64,000 bases of DNA from Pelobates cultripes. Its lineage: Eukaryota; Chordata; Amphibia; Anura; Pelobatidae. The stretch is from contig OW240915.1 in the NCBI GenBank assembly GCA_933207985.1, positions 113,703,732-113,767,731 on the forward strand, given 5' to 3'. This document shows positions 12,201 to 22,639 of the stretch, one piece after another (the stretch's first letter is position 1; every line of letters starts with the position of its first letter). The notes below the pieces were generated by a model, which saw only the letters and a program-made list of their open reading frames with translations, did not search any database and was not told where the DNA came from. The translations under genes were made by a program, and so were the position numbers.

Positions 12201-13008
12201 ACATAAAATATTTAAATATGTATTACTGTTATTTTGGGTAGTTTAAGTAATACGGGTTAGCATATGTCCCAATGCTGCTGAGATTAGTGGGAGTTAAGGT
12301 CCCAGGCCATAGCTATTTCAGTTTATTCATCTCATTAATAAATTAAATTAAAATGATGGCAAATATTGCTGACTGAAACTCCCACATAAAAGATTTAAAT
12401 GTATATTACTATTATTTTGGGTAGTTTAAATAATACAGGTCAGCATATGTCCCAATGCTGCTGAGATTAGTGGGAGTTAAAGGACCACTATAGGCACCAG
12501 ACCACTTCAGCTTAATGAAGTGGTCTGGGTGCCAGGTCCATCTAGGAGTAGTCCTTTCTGCTGTAAACATAGCAGTTACAGAGAAACTGATATGTTTACA
12601 AATGGGTTAATCCAGCCTCTAGTGGCTGTCTCATTGACAGCCGCTAGAGGCGCTTCTGCGCTTCTCACTGTTATTTTCACAGTAAGGAGACGCCAGCGTC
12701 CATAGGAAAGCATTGAGAATGCTTTCCTATGTACTGGCTGAATGCGCGCGCTGCTCTTGCCACGCATGAGCATTCAGCCGATGGCGAGGAGGAGTAGAGT
12801 CCTCCGCGCCTAGGGAGCCCAGCAGGGGAAAACAGGTAAGATTTAACCCCTTCCACTCCCTAGAGCCCGGCAGGAGAAAAATGAGGATGTTTTCCTGGCA
12901 CTATAGTGGTCCTTTAAGGTCCCAGGCCATAGCTATTTCAGTTTATTCATCTCAGTAATAAATTAAATTAAAATGATGGCAAATATTGCTTGAGACTGAA
13001 ACTCCCAC
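12201..13008. repeat. 183-bp tandem duplication, second copy split by a MITE
   Basis: Copy one (12201-12383) and copy two (12384-12480 plus 12918-13008) share ATTTTGGGTAGTTTAA, CATATGTCCCAATGCTGCTG and AGGCCATAGCTATTTCAG in the same order with a few substitutions. Copy two is interrupted at its TTAA by the 12477-12917 element, so copy one serves as the unoccupied site. Confidence 0.88.
12477..12917. mobile_element. TTAA-flanked MITE with an internal empty-site control
   Basis: It starts TTAAAGGACCACTATAGGCA and ends with the inverse, GCACTATAGTGGTCCTTTAA. The host repeat reads GGGAGTTAAGGTCCC at about 12290 without the element and GGGAGTTAA...TTAAGGTCCC with it. This shows that only TTAA was duplicated on insertion. 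Internal palindromes include CAGACCACTTCAGCTTAATG facing its inverse GAAGTGGTCTGG, and GGAAAGCATTGAGAATGCTTTCC. Confidence 0.92.
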
Positions 13009-13602
13009 TATTCTTGGGAAGACTACGACTTGAGTCAGTTCTGCCTTAGATTAGGGCCTTTTGAACTGCAAGGAGATGAACTGTGCAGTATTCCCAGGGA
13101 ATAATTACAGCGATGACACTTCTTCTTGTGTGTGTAAACAAATACTACATTCATTTTTTAGTTGTATATTGTAATTTCACTTTTTGTGTTTTACTGTTGC
13201 ATATTTATATTTGCTTAAGTACATGGCGAGAACTTGATTACTCATTAAGTCTTCCTATTCGTGCTAACTGTAAGGCAAAGGTATAGAATATTTTGTTAAT
13301 TATATTTGCTCATGCTTCTTGTGGGTGTCTAATGCATACAAGGTTTTCTTTGTGAATAAACATGTGCAGTTTAAAGTCTATAGGTTGCCCCCTAACGGAT
13401 AACTGAAACAAAAGAGCATGTTGTGCTAACAAACACAGAGGGGTATCCATCTAAATAAAGCTGTTTTAAGAAGACTATACAGTTGCAATATGAAACAACC
13501 AGTGTAATGCTAACAGCCAAATAAAACTTTTTAACAGACCTACAGAAAATGTAAAAATATGACTTAAGTTTTAATGTAATCCGTTACAGAATCAGAAGCA
13601 TG
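13009..13602. other. No gene seen up to the assembly gap
   Basis: AT-rich sequence without a recognisable exon. It ends directly at the run of N. Confidence 0.5.
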
Positions 13603-13702
13603 NNNNNNNNNNNNNNNNNNNNNNNNNNNNNNNNNNNNNNNNNNNNNNNNNNNNNNNNNNNNNNNNNNNNNNNNNNNNNNNNNNNNNNNNNNNNNNNNNN
13701 NN
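13603..13702. other. Assembly gap, exactly 100 N
   Basis: A run of exactly 100 N is the conventional placeholder for a gap of unknown size, so the distance and the relative orientation of the two sides are not established by sequence. A tandem array starts at the first base after the gap. Confidence 0.98.
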
Positions 13703-14640
13703 ATTGTGACACCAGATCTAATTAGTGGCACTGGTCAGCGTATCCACTGTTAGCGTAACACACCCGCTTTAAGGACACTGACTGCTATTCAATCTATAAC
13801 AGTGAAAAAAGATTATTTTTAAATCCAAACTATTGTGACACCAGATCTAATTAGTGGCACTTGTCAGCGTATCCACTGTTAGCGTAACACACCCGCTTTA
13901 AGGACACTGACTGCTATTCAATCTATAACAGTGAAAAAAGATTATTTTTTTTTTAAATCCAAACTATTGTGACACAGGATCTAATTAGGGGCACTTGTCA
14001 GCGTATCCACTGTTAGCGTAACACACCCGCTTTAAGGACACTGACTGCTATTCAATCTATAACAGTGAAAAAAGATTATTACTTTTTTTAAATCCAAGCT
14101 ATTGTGACACAGGATCTAATTAGTGGCACTTGTCAGCGTATCCACTGTTAGCGTAACACACCCGCTTTAAGGACACTGACTGCTATTCAATCTATAACAG
14201 TAAAAAAGTTTTGTTTTAACAAGCTATTGTGACACCACAGATGTAATTGGTGGCACCACCGGGGGAAATGGGCAGTATGCACTGTGAGCCTGACATTGCG
14301 AAGCTGGCAGCAGTGGCAGACACAACTGACTGCTATTCAATCTATAACAGTGAAAAAGTTTTTTTTAAATCCAAGCTATTGTGACACCAGATGTACGCGG
14401 CACTGACTGGGGAAATGGGCACAGTATGCACTGTGAGCCTGACACAGAAGCTGGCAGCAGTGGCAGACAACTGACTGCTATTCAATCTATAACAGTGAAA
14501 AAAGTTTTTTGTTTTTAAATCCAAGCTATTGTGACACCAGATGTAATTGGTGGCACTGACTGGGGAAATGGGCACTGTGAGCCTGACACAGAAGCTGGCA
14601 GCAGTGGCAGACAACTAAGTGCATTTACATTAGATAGAAA
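13703..14640. repeat. Tandem array of seven diverging 125-152-bp units
   Basis: Unit starts, each at ATTGTGACAC, are at 13703, 13832, 13966, 14101, 14226, 14378 and 14528. The first four share CAGCGTATCCACTGTTAGCG and ACACACCCGCTTTAAGGACA. The last three replace that core with GGGGAAATGGGCA and AGCTGGCAGCAGTGGCAGAC. All keep CTGCTATTCAATCTATAACA followed by a variable A/T run. The array probably continues into the gap. Confidence 0.92.
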
Positions 14641-14985
14641 AAAAAAATCCAAAAAAAGCATACCCTTATCCCTAACCTAGCTATGCTTTTCCCTATCTTA
14701 TGAACAGCAGCTACACTTTCCCTCCTCTTACTAAGCATGCAGCTTGAGAATGAATCTAAAATGGATGCTGTCCAGTAGGTGGGAGGGTCTGCTAGGGAGG
14801 CTGTGCTGCTAATTGGCTGGAATGTGTCTGCTGACTGTGAGGTACAGGGTCAAAGTTTACTCAATGATGACGAATAGGGGGCGGGTCGAACCGCGCATAT
14901 GTTCGCACGCCGTGGCGAACGCGAACATGCTATGTTCGCCAGGAACCGTTCGCCGGCGAACCGTTCGGTACATCACTACTGGTGG
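14641..14985. repeat. Tail of the GTTCGCC-tipped repeat carrying the tandem array
   Basis: After the array come GGTGGGAGGGTCTGCTAG and TTGGCTGGAATGTGTCTGC, then a GTTCG-rich tip (GAACCGTTCGCCGGCGAAC) ending near GTACATCACTA. The copy at 3735 matches in reverse. The tip is strongly palindromic. Confidence 0.7.
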
Positions 14986-15171
14986 AGGCAAGAACACTTC
15001 ACACAATTTCCCCAGAAATTGTAGGTTTTCTAATTCATTTTGGTATTTGACATGGCTGTTCTTTGACTTTTTTGTTTTTCCGGCTTCCTTGACCAAACTT
15101 TAGCTTTCGTTATTTCAGTTTCCGTCTCCCCTTGATCTTGGCATGTTCTGACGTTCCAATTCATACTTTAT

Positions 15172-16073
15172 TTAACCCCTTAGTGACCAGACCATTTTTT
15201 TATTTTCTTACCGTTAAGGACCAGGGTAATTTACATTTCTGCGGTGTTTGTGTTTAGCAGTAATTTTCCTCTTACTCATTTACTGTACCCACACATATTA
15301 CATACTGTTTTTCTCACCATTAAATGGTCTTTCTAAAGATACCATTATTTTTATCATATCATAATTTACAAACAAAAAATTATAAAATCTGTTAAAAAAA
15401 AAAACACTTTCTAACTTTGACCCCCGATATCTGTTATGCATGTACAATCGCTAAAAGAACACCCGGCTCCCGGCATCACTCTGCGGCGTGCGAGGGAGCT
15501 GATCATAGAGCTCATTAATCAGTGCTCCCTCGCCAGTGCCGCCCGACCGCCCGCCCGCCCGCCCAGCTTGTCAGTTAGCCGCTAGGCTAACAAGACATTT
15601 GCCTGGGCATTTGTGGGCGGCTTTTTTTGCCGCCCCCTGGAAAGTGCCACCCAAGACAAATGCCTTGTTTGCCTCGTGGCTAATACGTCCCTGCATATAT
15701 ATGCATTATATATTTATAATATATTGTAAAATTATTTCATTATTTTATAATATATTATACATATATTTATTTTATTATTAGATTTTTTTTTCACTTTAGG
15801 TTTCAGGGGACTGCCTGACAGCTCAGACAGTCCCCTTGCTTGCAGCACCATTGACTCCTATTGCGGCCATGTGATCATGGTGATCACATTGCCCTGGAGG
15901 GCTGCGGTGGCCGTAACTGCTGCAGGGAGACTGCTGGGGTCTCCAACCGGGATCGCCGCGGGTCACCAGTCCAGGTAAGTACATGGGTCATTTTTGCCGC
16001 AGACGTAGCTAGGACCTTAACGACCATTTTTTTCCGGACGTACCTAGTGCATCCGCGGTCATTAAGGAGTTAA
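15172..16073. mobile_element. TTAA-flanked element with CCCCTTAGTGACC tips
   Basis: It begins TTAACCCCTTAGTGACCAGA and ends with the inverse, GCGGTCATTAAGGAGTTAA, so it shares its tips with the 4074-6525 family. It carries a nested fragment of an hAT-like element at 15455-15692 and a GC-rich right part (GGTGATCACATTGCCCTGG). No transposase is present. Confidence 0.8.
15455..15692 (-). mobile_element. Truncated hAT-like element nested in the TTAA element
   Basis: It reads in reverse relative to the complete copy at 41828. Its end is the inverse of CAGGGACGTATTAGCC, followed by shared text such as GGGCATTTG, GCCGCCCCCTGGAAA and CTCCCTCGCCAGTGCCGCCC. The far half, including the second terminus, is missing. 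Confidence 0.75.
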
Positions 16074-16266
16074 ATTTGTTCAACCCAGCCACTGTAAGGA
16101 CCAAGATAGATATTTTCTCTGTCCCTCTTTGGTGGGTTTATATTCTGTGTCTTTGGTCATTTAACTGAGACAAGTACAATGCAATGGAAAGAAACTAAGA
16201 AGGAGTTAAGCAAAATATTTTTCATATAGATACCATCTGAAATTGAGAAAAAAAAAAAGTTCTTAC
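16074..16266. other. Start of the ITGA9 intron after the GAFMSDS exon
   Basis: The minus-strand donor AAG/GTAAGA lies at 16266-16261. No following exon is seen on the minus strand between here and the gap. Confidence 0.7.
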
Positions 16267-16312
16267 CTTAGCAGCACCACGCTATCTGACATGAAGGCCC
16301 CAATGGTTAAAT
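16267..16312 (-). CDS. ITGA9: ITGA9 exon, 46 bp, propeller blade end
   Basis: Reverse complement TTTCAG/AT...CTAAG/GTAAGA. The first two bases complete the Asp codon begun in the exon at 36728-36818. Fourteen codons follow, LTIGAFMSDSVVLL, and the last two bases (AG) start an Arg codon. Human ITGA9 has DVTVGAFMSDSVVLLR at this point, as I recall. The segment closes the last FG-GAP repeat of the beta-propeller (TIGAF matches the GAP-type turn). At 46 bp it is the shortest exon here. It lies 20.4 kb from its upstream neighbour and is the last exon before the assembly gap. Confidence 0.93.
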
Positions 16313-17074
16313 CTGAAAGAACAAATGATCACCCTTAAGAGATATTCAGTGTCAAGAGATAAACGTTACTTGACCCCCTTAGTATTCTAAGTGGTTCATC
16401 AATCATACTGCTAACATCCCTGACATTTGTGTGACTTTTGCTGGAAACAGAGGCTGAAAAGCAGGGTAAATGTGACACTGAGATTTGCTGTGCTCTAAAG
16501 ATATTTATCAACTACATCTTAATGTGAAGTAAAATAATATGTTTTCAATGTACACTTATCTGCACTTAGATAATGAAAGAAGTGTGTTAAGCAAGTCTTT
16601 GATATAAGCTCTCCAGCAATAAAACACATTACATGTCTACTGCAGTTTAATAAATAATACTTGGACTGTCATTGCAACTGCCTAGAATTCTGTAACATAC
16701 TTTCCAACTGTCCCATCGGTCCAAAACGTGGAGTCCTGTTTGTCCCTCCTGCTTGGTCTCTGTTCTGCTTCTGGTGTCCTATAAAGTGCAGTACAAGCAC
16801 CTTCACAAGAAGTAAACTGAATTCAGAGCATCCAGCCCATGGGGAAGCTCTTCAATAGAGCTTTGCACAAATGCAGCCCTAATTGGGGTTAGCTGTCACA
16901 ATGGAATGTCACCATGGTGTGCATTCCTTCTGGTCTGACACACCTTTACTGACCTTATGGCATCACTGGCCCCTGTTGATCTTCCCATTTCTATCTCAAT
17001 TTTATACATAACAATGGCCTTTACGTATTACATTCCAGCTTATTACATTTATTTGAAATCTAGCTGCTTTTATC
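16313..17074. other. ITGA9 intron, no gene seen
   Basis: Intronic sequence with no coding signal. Text near 16845 (GAAGCTCTTCAATAGAGCTTTGC) resembles 3383-3406 (AGCTCTTCAGCAGAGCTCTGC), a small shared repeat. Confidence 0.5.
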
Positions 17075-17589
17075 CAGTGGCATACACACAATCCATGGGG
17101 CGCCAGTGCAAAACTGATCCATGCCCCCCACCCCCACACACACATACATGCAGACAAATACAGGTACAGACAGACACACACATACAGGTACAGACAGACA
17201 CACACATACATACACACACACATACATACAGAGACACATACACACACACATACAGAGACACACACACATACACACATACATACAAACAAAAACCCTTTCC
17301 TTCCTGTCGTGCGGGCTCTTACTGATAGGTGGGAGGAGTGACAGCAGTCAATTCCTCCCAGCTGTGATGTCATCACAGGGGGCCTGGTTGCGCTGTTAAA
17401 GCGCAGCAGCACTGACCAGGGCGCCCTGTAAATTCATCTCTATCGGGTGGCCCTAACAGCATGGGCCACCCAATGGGCCCCTTGTACGTGCGGCCCCAGT
17501 GGTTTGCAACCACAACACATGGCGGCTGGCACCTGGTCGCAGGGGTCCGAAGGGCCCCCTGGAGTGACGGGCATGGTCGCAAATCACTG
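17075..17589. mobile_element. hAT-like non-autonomous element, 8-bp TSD CTTTTATC
   Basis: The left tip CAGTGGCATAC and the right tip GCAAATCACTG (inverse CAGTGATTTGC) both begin CAG. The identical octamer CTTTTATC stands at 17067-17074 and 17590-17597, the 8-bp duplication typical of hAT. The interior holds a CACACATACA / CAGACAGACA low-complexity tract (about 17130-17285) and a GC-rich part. No transposase is present. The ORFs inside are repeats in translation. Confidence 0.9.
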
Positions 17590-17651
17590 CTTTTATCGTT
17601 TTTAGCAAATCAATTCCATTTGTTGAGGACATGAACATTATGACTGTTAAA

Positions 17652-18764
17652 AGTTGTAGATGGGGGCGGGACCTGATTAGCATGGAGGAGAGACATGCTC
17701 TATCAGAGCTCCTCAGAAATTAGGGCAATTAATGGCACTTTTAGCCCGATACAGCTTAATTTAGATGAGAATTGACTCACCTGACCCACAATTGGGCTTG
17801 GAACCGGCACTGTGGTCTGTGACCCAACTGGAGCCTGCTGGCCGCACTCCTTGCAGCATGAGGCACTGTATGTATCGGGCGGAAGAGGCGGGCAATCTCC
17901 CAGTCCAACGCTGCATAGCGATGATTCACAACGAGCAAGAGCGCTGTTACTCCCCCCCCCCCTGGACTGTCGCAGGTGATCACGGTCCATCCCTGGGAGG
18001 CAAACCTTACTTAGAAGGAGCGCAGGTCAAAGCCACACAAATAAGCCTACAACTCAGTGTGACACCTATCATGGTGGATGCCATGTGTCTCCCCAGTCCT
18101 ACTGACTCACACCATAGAGTCTTGAACAAGCTGGACGCGCTATTTGACAATTTCTGGTGCAAGCTGGAAAGCAGAACACAGCCACTTGCCTCACATCAAC
18201 TAAGCAGCCACCTACTCAAGATGCTGCCTTCAAATCAGAGGAAGGCTCCGAAAGTCTTACTGGCAAAACGGGCCTCATCATGGTGGCGCACCAAGCTGCG
18301 CACTCTACCCCTGCACAAGAAGCTAAAACTTCATATGAGACACCACCAGGGACATAAAGCACTACGGAGAAATCTGACCCAACAAGCTCAAATGCCCCAC
18401 CTGACAGTTCCTGGGTCCAGAGGACTGCAACACCTCGCTCCACTCCAGATCAAGACTCTGCATGAAGACCAGCCCCTTCTATCAACACTTGGGCACAGAG
18501 ACTCGCAGTGTCTGGCTATGTTGCAGGAATGCAAGGTAACCCGTGGTAGTCATATGCTGAATGAGATCCCAGCCTAAACAACCATTACTGCCACAGACGC
18601 TTTGCTGAGGCCCATATGTGGCATAGGGTGAAGGCACCAGGTGGAGGTTTTGCCAAACTTACCACAGAACTGTATATACATTATTTTTATGATTTCACAC
18701 TCTGTGGTATATTGTAGTTGTTTTTTGTATTTTTGTTTCTTACTCTCTGGTTAGGAATAGCATG
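17652..18764 (+). mobile_element. LINE-like or unclassified retroelement segment with a 270-codon ORF
   Basis: The segment starts near GGGGGCGGGACCTGATTAGC, a GC-rich opening like the 5' ends of frog L1-class elements. It contains one ORF (17765-18577, plus) of 270 codons. The product is Gln, Leu and His rich, has a polyproline spot at about residue 64-67 and a basic stretch at about residues 165-205, and shows no RT, endonuclease or RNA-binding motif I recognise. After the ORF the sequence becomes AT-rich. It may be the leader or ORF1 part of a LINE, or a deletion derivative in which the reading frame is accidental. It lies within the 20-kb ITGA9 intron on the antisense strand. Confidence 0.4.
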
Positions 18765-18999
18765 TTACTACTCATGGGCATAATTCCTTTAATCTAAATC
18801 AGTCTATACAACTAGTGATTTTACCTCATGTTATAGCCCAATAACCTATTAAAATCCAAAACTAGCACTGTGTCTTTCTAGTCTGAATAATATAAAAAAT
18901 AAAAAAAAAATTTAATCCTTTTATAAAAGGATATGTAAGGAGACGTTTGACTTCCACCTATTTAAAATCACTTTATCTTATAGGAAATATGGTTAAAAT
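18765..18999. repeat. Direct repeat copy 1 bracketing the Penelope-like relic
   Basis: It runs from TTACTACTCATGGGCATAAT to GGAAATATGGTTAAAAT and matches 20509-20736 in the same orientation with scattered substitutions and small indels. Confidence 0.88.
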
Positions 19000-19420
19000 C
19001 TCACTAAAGGATGCTATTCCATCACATGTATGCCTAGTGGCAAGAAGGGGCAAAAACCTCAAAGACTCATTAGTACATAGTCACTTTCAACAAACAAAAT
19101 TGGTTACACACTGGGTATCTAACAAATTGACAAGAACCTACAAATGTGGTCGTTGCAAGGCATGCAACTACATCTGCAAGAATTCAAACAGTTCACATAC
19201 TGAAAAGTTTCAATCCCATTCCTTTTTTAACTGCAACTCTAAAGGGGTGGTATACCTTATCACATGCCAGTGCAGTATGTTATATGTTGGGAAGACTTTC
19301 TGTCCATTCAAAAGACAAATTTTAGAACACATCCATTCTGTAAAAACTGTGAAAAACATTGAGATCCCAGTCTCTGGACACGTAAAGACTGTCCATCATG
19401 GGGACCCCACAAGTCAGTGA
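18947..19420 (+). pseudogene. Penelope-like element GIY-YIG endonuclease fragment
   Basis: This ORF of 157 codons matches the C-terminal part of Penelope-like retroelement proteins. A Cys cluster (KCGRCKACNYIC, about residues 66-77) is followed by the GIY-YIG core as GVVYLITC...LYVGKT (about residues 99-116) and the downstream FKRQILEHI helix. In intact elements this nuclease domain follows the reverse transcriptase. Here the RT is missing: the first 17 codons come from the flanking direct repeat, and Penelope-type sequence starts only at about 19000. It is therefore a 5'-truncated relic, although the nuclease core itself has no stop. The element's 3' sequence appears to continue to about 20508. 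Confidence 0.82.
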
Positions 19421-20508
19421 GCTAGTTAAGCTGGATCAGAGGAAGGGCAACTCGGACCAACATCTGAGAAAAAGAGAATGCTACTGGATTTACCGCCTAA
19501 AAACTATCTCTGCATGGATTAAATGAGGGATTTTCATATTACCCATTCATCAATGATCTCAGATAATTTATATAGAAAATTTAAATACTACTGCATTTTA
19601 TAGCCTATGAAGTACAACACTGTATAGATATTTGTTATGATTTTTTTCACTTTTGTATTTATTATTATTTTTATCAATTACTTTTCACCTACCTCCAGAA
19701 TTTCCAATAATGCTGAATAGAAGGTTTGCACTCATAAAATAAATGCCGCTATAAATAGCCTCATAGATACTGCCAAAATGACAGACAATGAAAATGCCTT
19801 CTAAAGAACATCCCAAAAAATGAAACAGTATATCCCTCATGAATGGTCCAGATCTGCTTCACAGATTCACTTCACAGTTTTCATGCGGATCTGGGTGAGG
19901 CACAAAAATGATCAATTTTTAATTGCTTTATATACTGGAGTGGCAACTTAAATAGGCAGCCGGATTCATAGATTATCATCTTTTATAGTCTCCATGATTA
20001 CCATACCAATACAGACTTATTATTTATTTTTTATACTTCCTTATTATTGTGATTCACTTTATTTCGCCTATCTCTACTTATTATGCTACTCTCTTGCTTT
20101 ATACAGCCATAGGAGGACATATTTTTAGTGAATCTCTCCTAACTCTCTGTATATTTTTCCCCGGTATTTAGTCTCAGTAACAATTAATAGGTTGAAGACC
20201 AACCACATACTTTTTACTGCTACTTTTTAGACCACTTGACAGAGATAGAGTGTGGAGCGGCTTTTTATATATATTTTTTGTTACTACCCAGCTGTAGTCC
20301 ACATTGTACCTTATTGTATATGAGTAGAATAAAGTTATTAGTCTTTTGATGGCGGTATTTGAGCTGTGGGGCATTAGACCTCCAATACATAAGAATTATC
20401 CTTAAGGAAGCTATTTAGCTGTTAAGTATTTTTCTGTTCTTTTTATGTATATATATCAGCATTGATCTCCCCCTTGTTGGGGCTAATCTCCCTCTCTGTT
20501 TACTAAAA
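19000..20508 (+). mobile_element. 5'-truncated Penelope-like element
   Basis: The relic comprises the GIY-YIG frame and about 1.1 kb of AT-rich downstream sequence. It is inserted between two copies of a roughly 230-bp direct repeat (18765-18999, 20509-20736). Its right boundary lies at TGTTTACTAAAA, just before the second repeat copy. Confidence 0.65.
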
Positions 20509-20736
20509 TTACTACTCATGGGCATAATGCCTTTAATCTAAATCAGTCTATACAACTAGTGATTTAACCTCATGCTTTAGCCTAATAACCTACTAAAATC
20601 CAACACTAGCACTGTCTTTCTAGCCTAAATAATAATAGAATTTTTTTAAAAATCATTTTATAAAAGTTTATGTAAGGAAACATTTGACTTCCACCTATTT
20701 AAAATCCCTTTATCTTATAGGAAATATGGTTCAAAT
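20509..20736. repeat. Direct repeat copy 2 bracketing the Penelope-like relic
   Basis: This is the second copy of 18765-18999 (ACTCATGGGCATAATGCC ... GGAAATATGGTTCAAAT), diverged by several substitutions and short indels. Confidence 0.88.
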
Positions 20737-21917
20737 GTTCTCACCAGTTTCGTAACATATGTATTTTAATACTCAATCCCCATGGTGTAATGCAAAAAAT
20801 CATTAACTGGATGATTTAAAAAAAATCTAATTTGCACAGTGCTATGTAGTCTTTCGTATTACTCACAAATGGTAGCTTACTGGAGTTTGAGGATAAACAT
20901 GACATATTTAGGTCAGTAGAAGTGAATCAGTGTTCTTCCCCCCAAAAAAAAATCCAGATGTCAAAGGAGCATCTGTAAGAAGTTTATTCAAGGTCTTAAT
21001 ATTATCAGGAACCAAGAACAATCTGTGATCTGTAAGTAATAACAATTCAGCAACATCAGAATGAATGTAAAGAATATAACATATAATATGACCAAACGTG
21101 ACAAAAATAGTGATAATAGTGACTTCACTGTTATAAATATGCATGTGGGACCTTCTGGAAGGAGATCCCAAAGGCTTCAGGGGACCAAGGAAGTACCAAG
21201 TGGGGACAGAAAAAGTCTCCCACAAACAAGTGATAAAATATATATTTATTTATTTTTACATAAGGCAGCAATCTGATACCCTGCTCTTGATTAAATGTTC
21301 TCCTCACTGCCCCTGTGCCCCCCCCCCCATCAGCAGTGAAGCATACTCACTTAGAGAGTGAGCAGTGATATATAATATATGATGATATGAGTTCTCAACA
21401 GAGTCCTAAATCTGCTCTCTCCCACCAACCCCTTACATCACCCCAATAATATTCACAGAGCTTCACTGCTAGTTAATATGTTGCCTAGCTCCCAGAAACC
21501 TAAACATAACCCCACTATATTGTGACTGATAGCAGAGAGGGCAGTGTCATATCCCACCACCCACTGCCTATTAATGTGCAGCATTCTAAGAGGAGCACAA
21601 TTGAATCTGTGTGCAGGGCACAGCTCTCCAACCTCTAGATGGTATACCCCTAAATCCCTAGAGGCAGCTTGACTTTAGATCACCTCTCATTTCTTCCTTA
21701 CCAGTAAAAAAGATGAGCAATAGTAAAAGAATTGTGTGCAGAATTAATTTAGATTATGTGAATGTGCTTCTTTGTATATGTTTGTGTCTATCAATTTGTA
21801 TGTATCATTGTAATTGAGTATATGTCTACATGTGTTTGAGTGTTTCTTTGTATGAATGTTGCTAACTTGATTTACAAAAGTGTGTAGATATGTATGATAT
21901 GCAGGTGTGGGGCTAGT
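20737..21917. other. ITGA9 intron, no gene seen
   Basis: Non-coding AT-rich sequence. The short ORFs on both strands overlap one another and show no family motif. Confidence 0.5.
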
Positions 21918-21932
21918 TGCATGATGTTGTAT

Positions 21933-22617
21933 ATAAAATGAAACGGTGCACACAAAACCAGCAAGGTGAAAGCAGGCTCTAACACTTAAGTGAAGGAATC
22001 CCTTAACCTTCACAACACAAAACATGCAAATAAAACAAAGTATAAGTGGAGCTCTGGTTTACCTGTATAAACAGTAGTATAATAAAGATGGACAAAAATG
22101 CTATTACAATAATCTGTAAATAAATAACAGTAAATCTTAGTGCAGACGGTAGTCACAAATTGAAATATATAAGAGATACCAACTGAGGAAGCCAGTTTTA
22201 TTGGCCAAACGCGTTTTGGAACCATTTTATGTACTTTTAACAATATTACTTTTATATTTATTTTATATTGATTACTTTTAATATAATAAATTTTGTTTAC
22301 ATCGTCATTTGGAGTTTGCCATTCCATTCATACCTGAATTTAAGGTGGAGGACATCAGGAGGCAACTAAAAGAGGGTGGTGGATCTCCCTTAGAAGATCC
22401 TGAGGTACTTACCACTAGAGCCAAGTGTGTCATTGGCTCTACTTTTGTGAGTTACCCATCTACAATTTATCTCTTATATATTTCAATTTGTGACTACCGT
22501 CTGCACTAAGATTTACTGTTATTTATTTACAGATTATTATAATAGCATTTTTGTCCATCTTTATTATACTACTGTTTATACAGGTAAACCAGAGCTCCAC
22601 TTATACTTTGTTTTATT
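21933..22617. mobile_element. Penelope-like hairpin element with 15-bp TSD
   Basis: The 15-mer TGCATGATGTTGTAT flanks the segment on both sides (21918-21932 and 22618-22632). Two 156-bp arms (22023-22178 and 22468-22623) are inverse copies with one mismatch seen. The spacer holds GAGGAAGCCAGTTTTATTGG and CCAAACGCGTTTTGG, wording I associate with the untranslated ends of vertebrate Penelope-like elements. No protein-coding part is left. The class call is inference; the duplication and the inverted repeat are direct observations. Confidence 0.75.
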
Positions 22618-22639
22618 TGCATGATGTTGTATGTTTCTG

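Noticed and set aside
13703..14640. Possible CRISPR-like array
   Set aside because: Units are 125-152 bp and diverge continuously, with no short constant repeat separated by unique spacers, and the genome is vertebrate.
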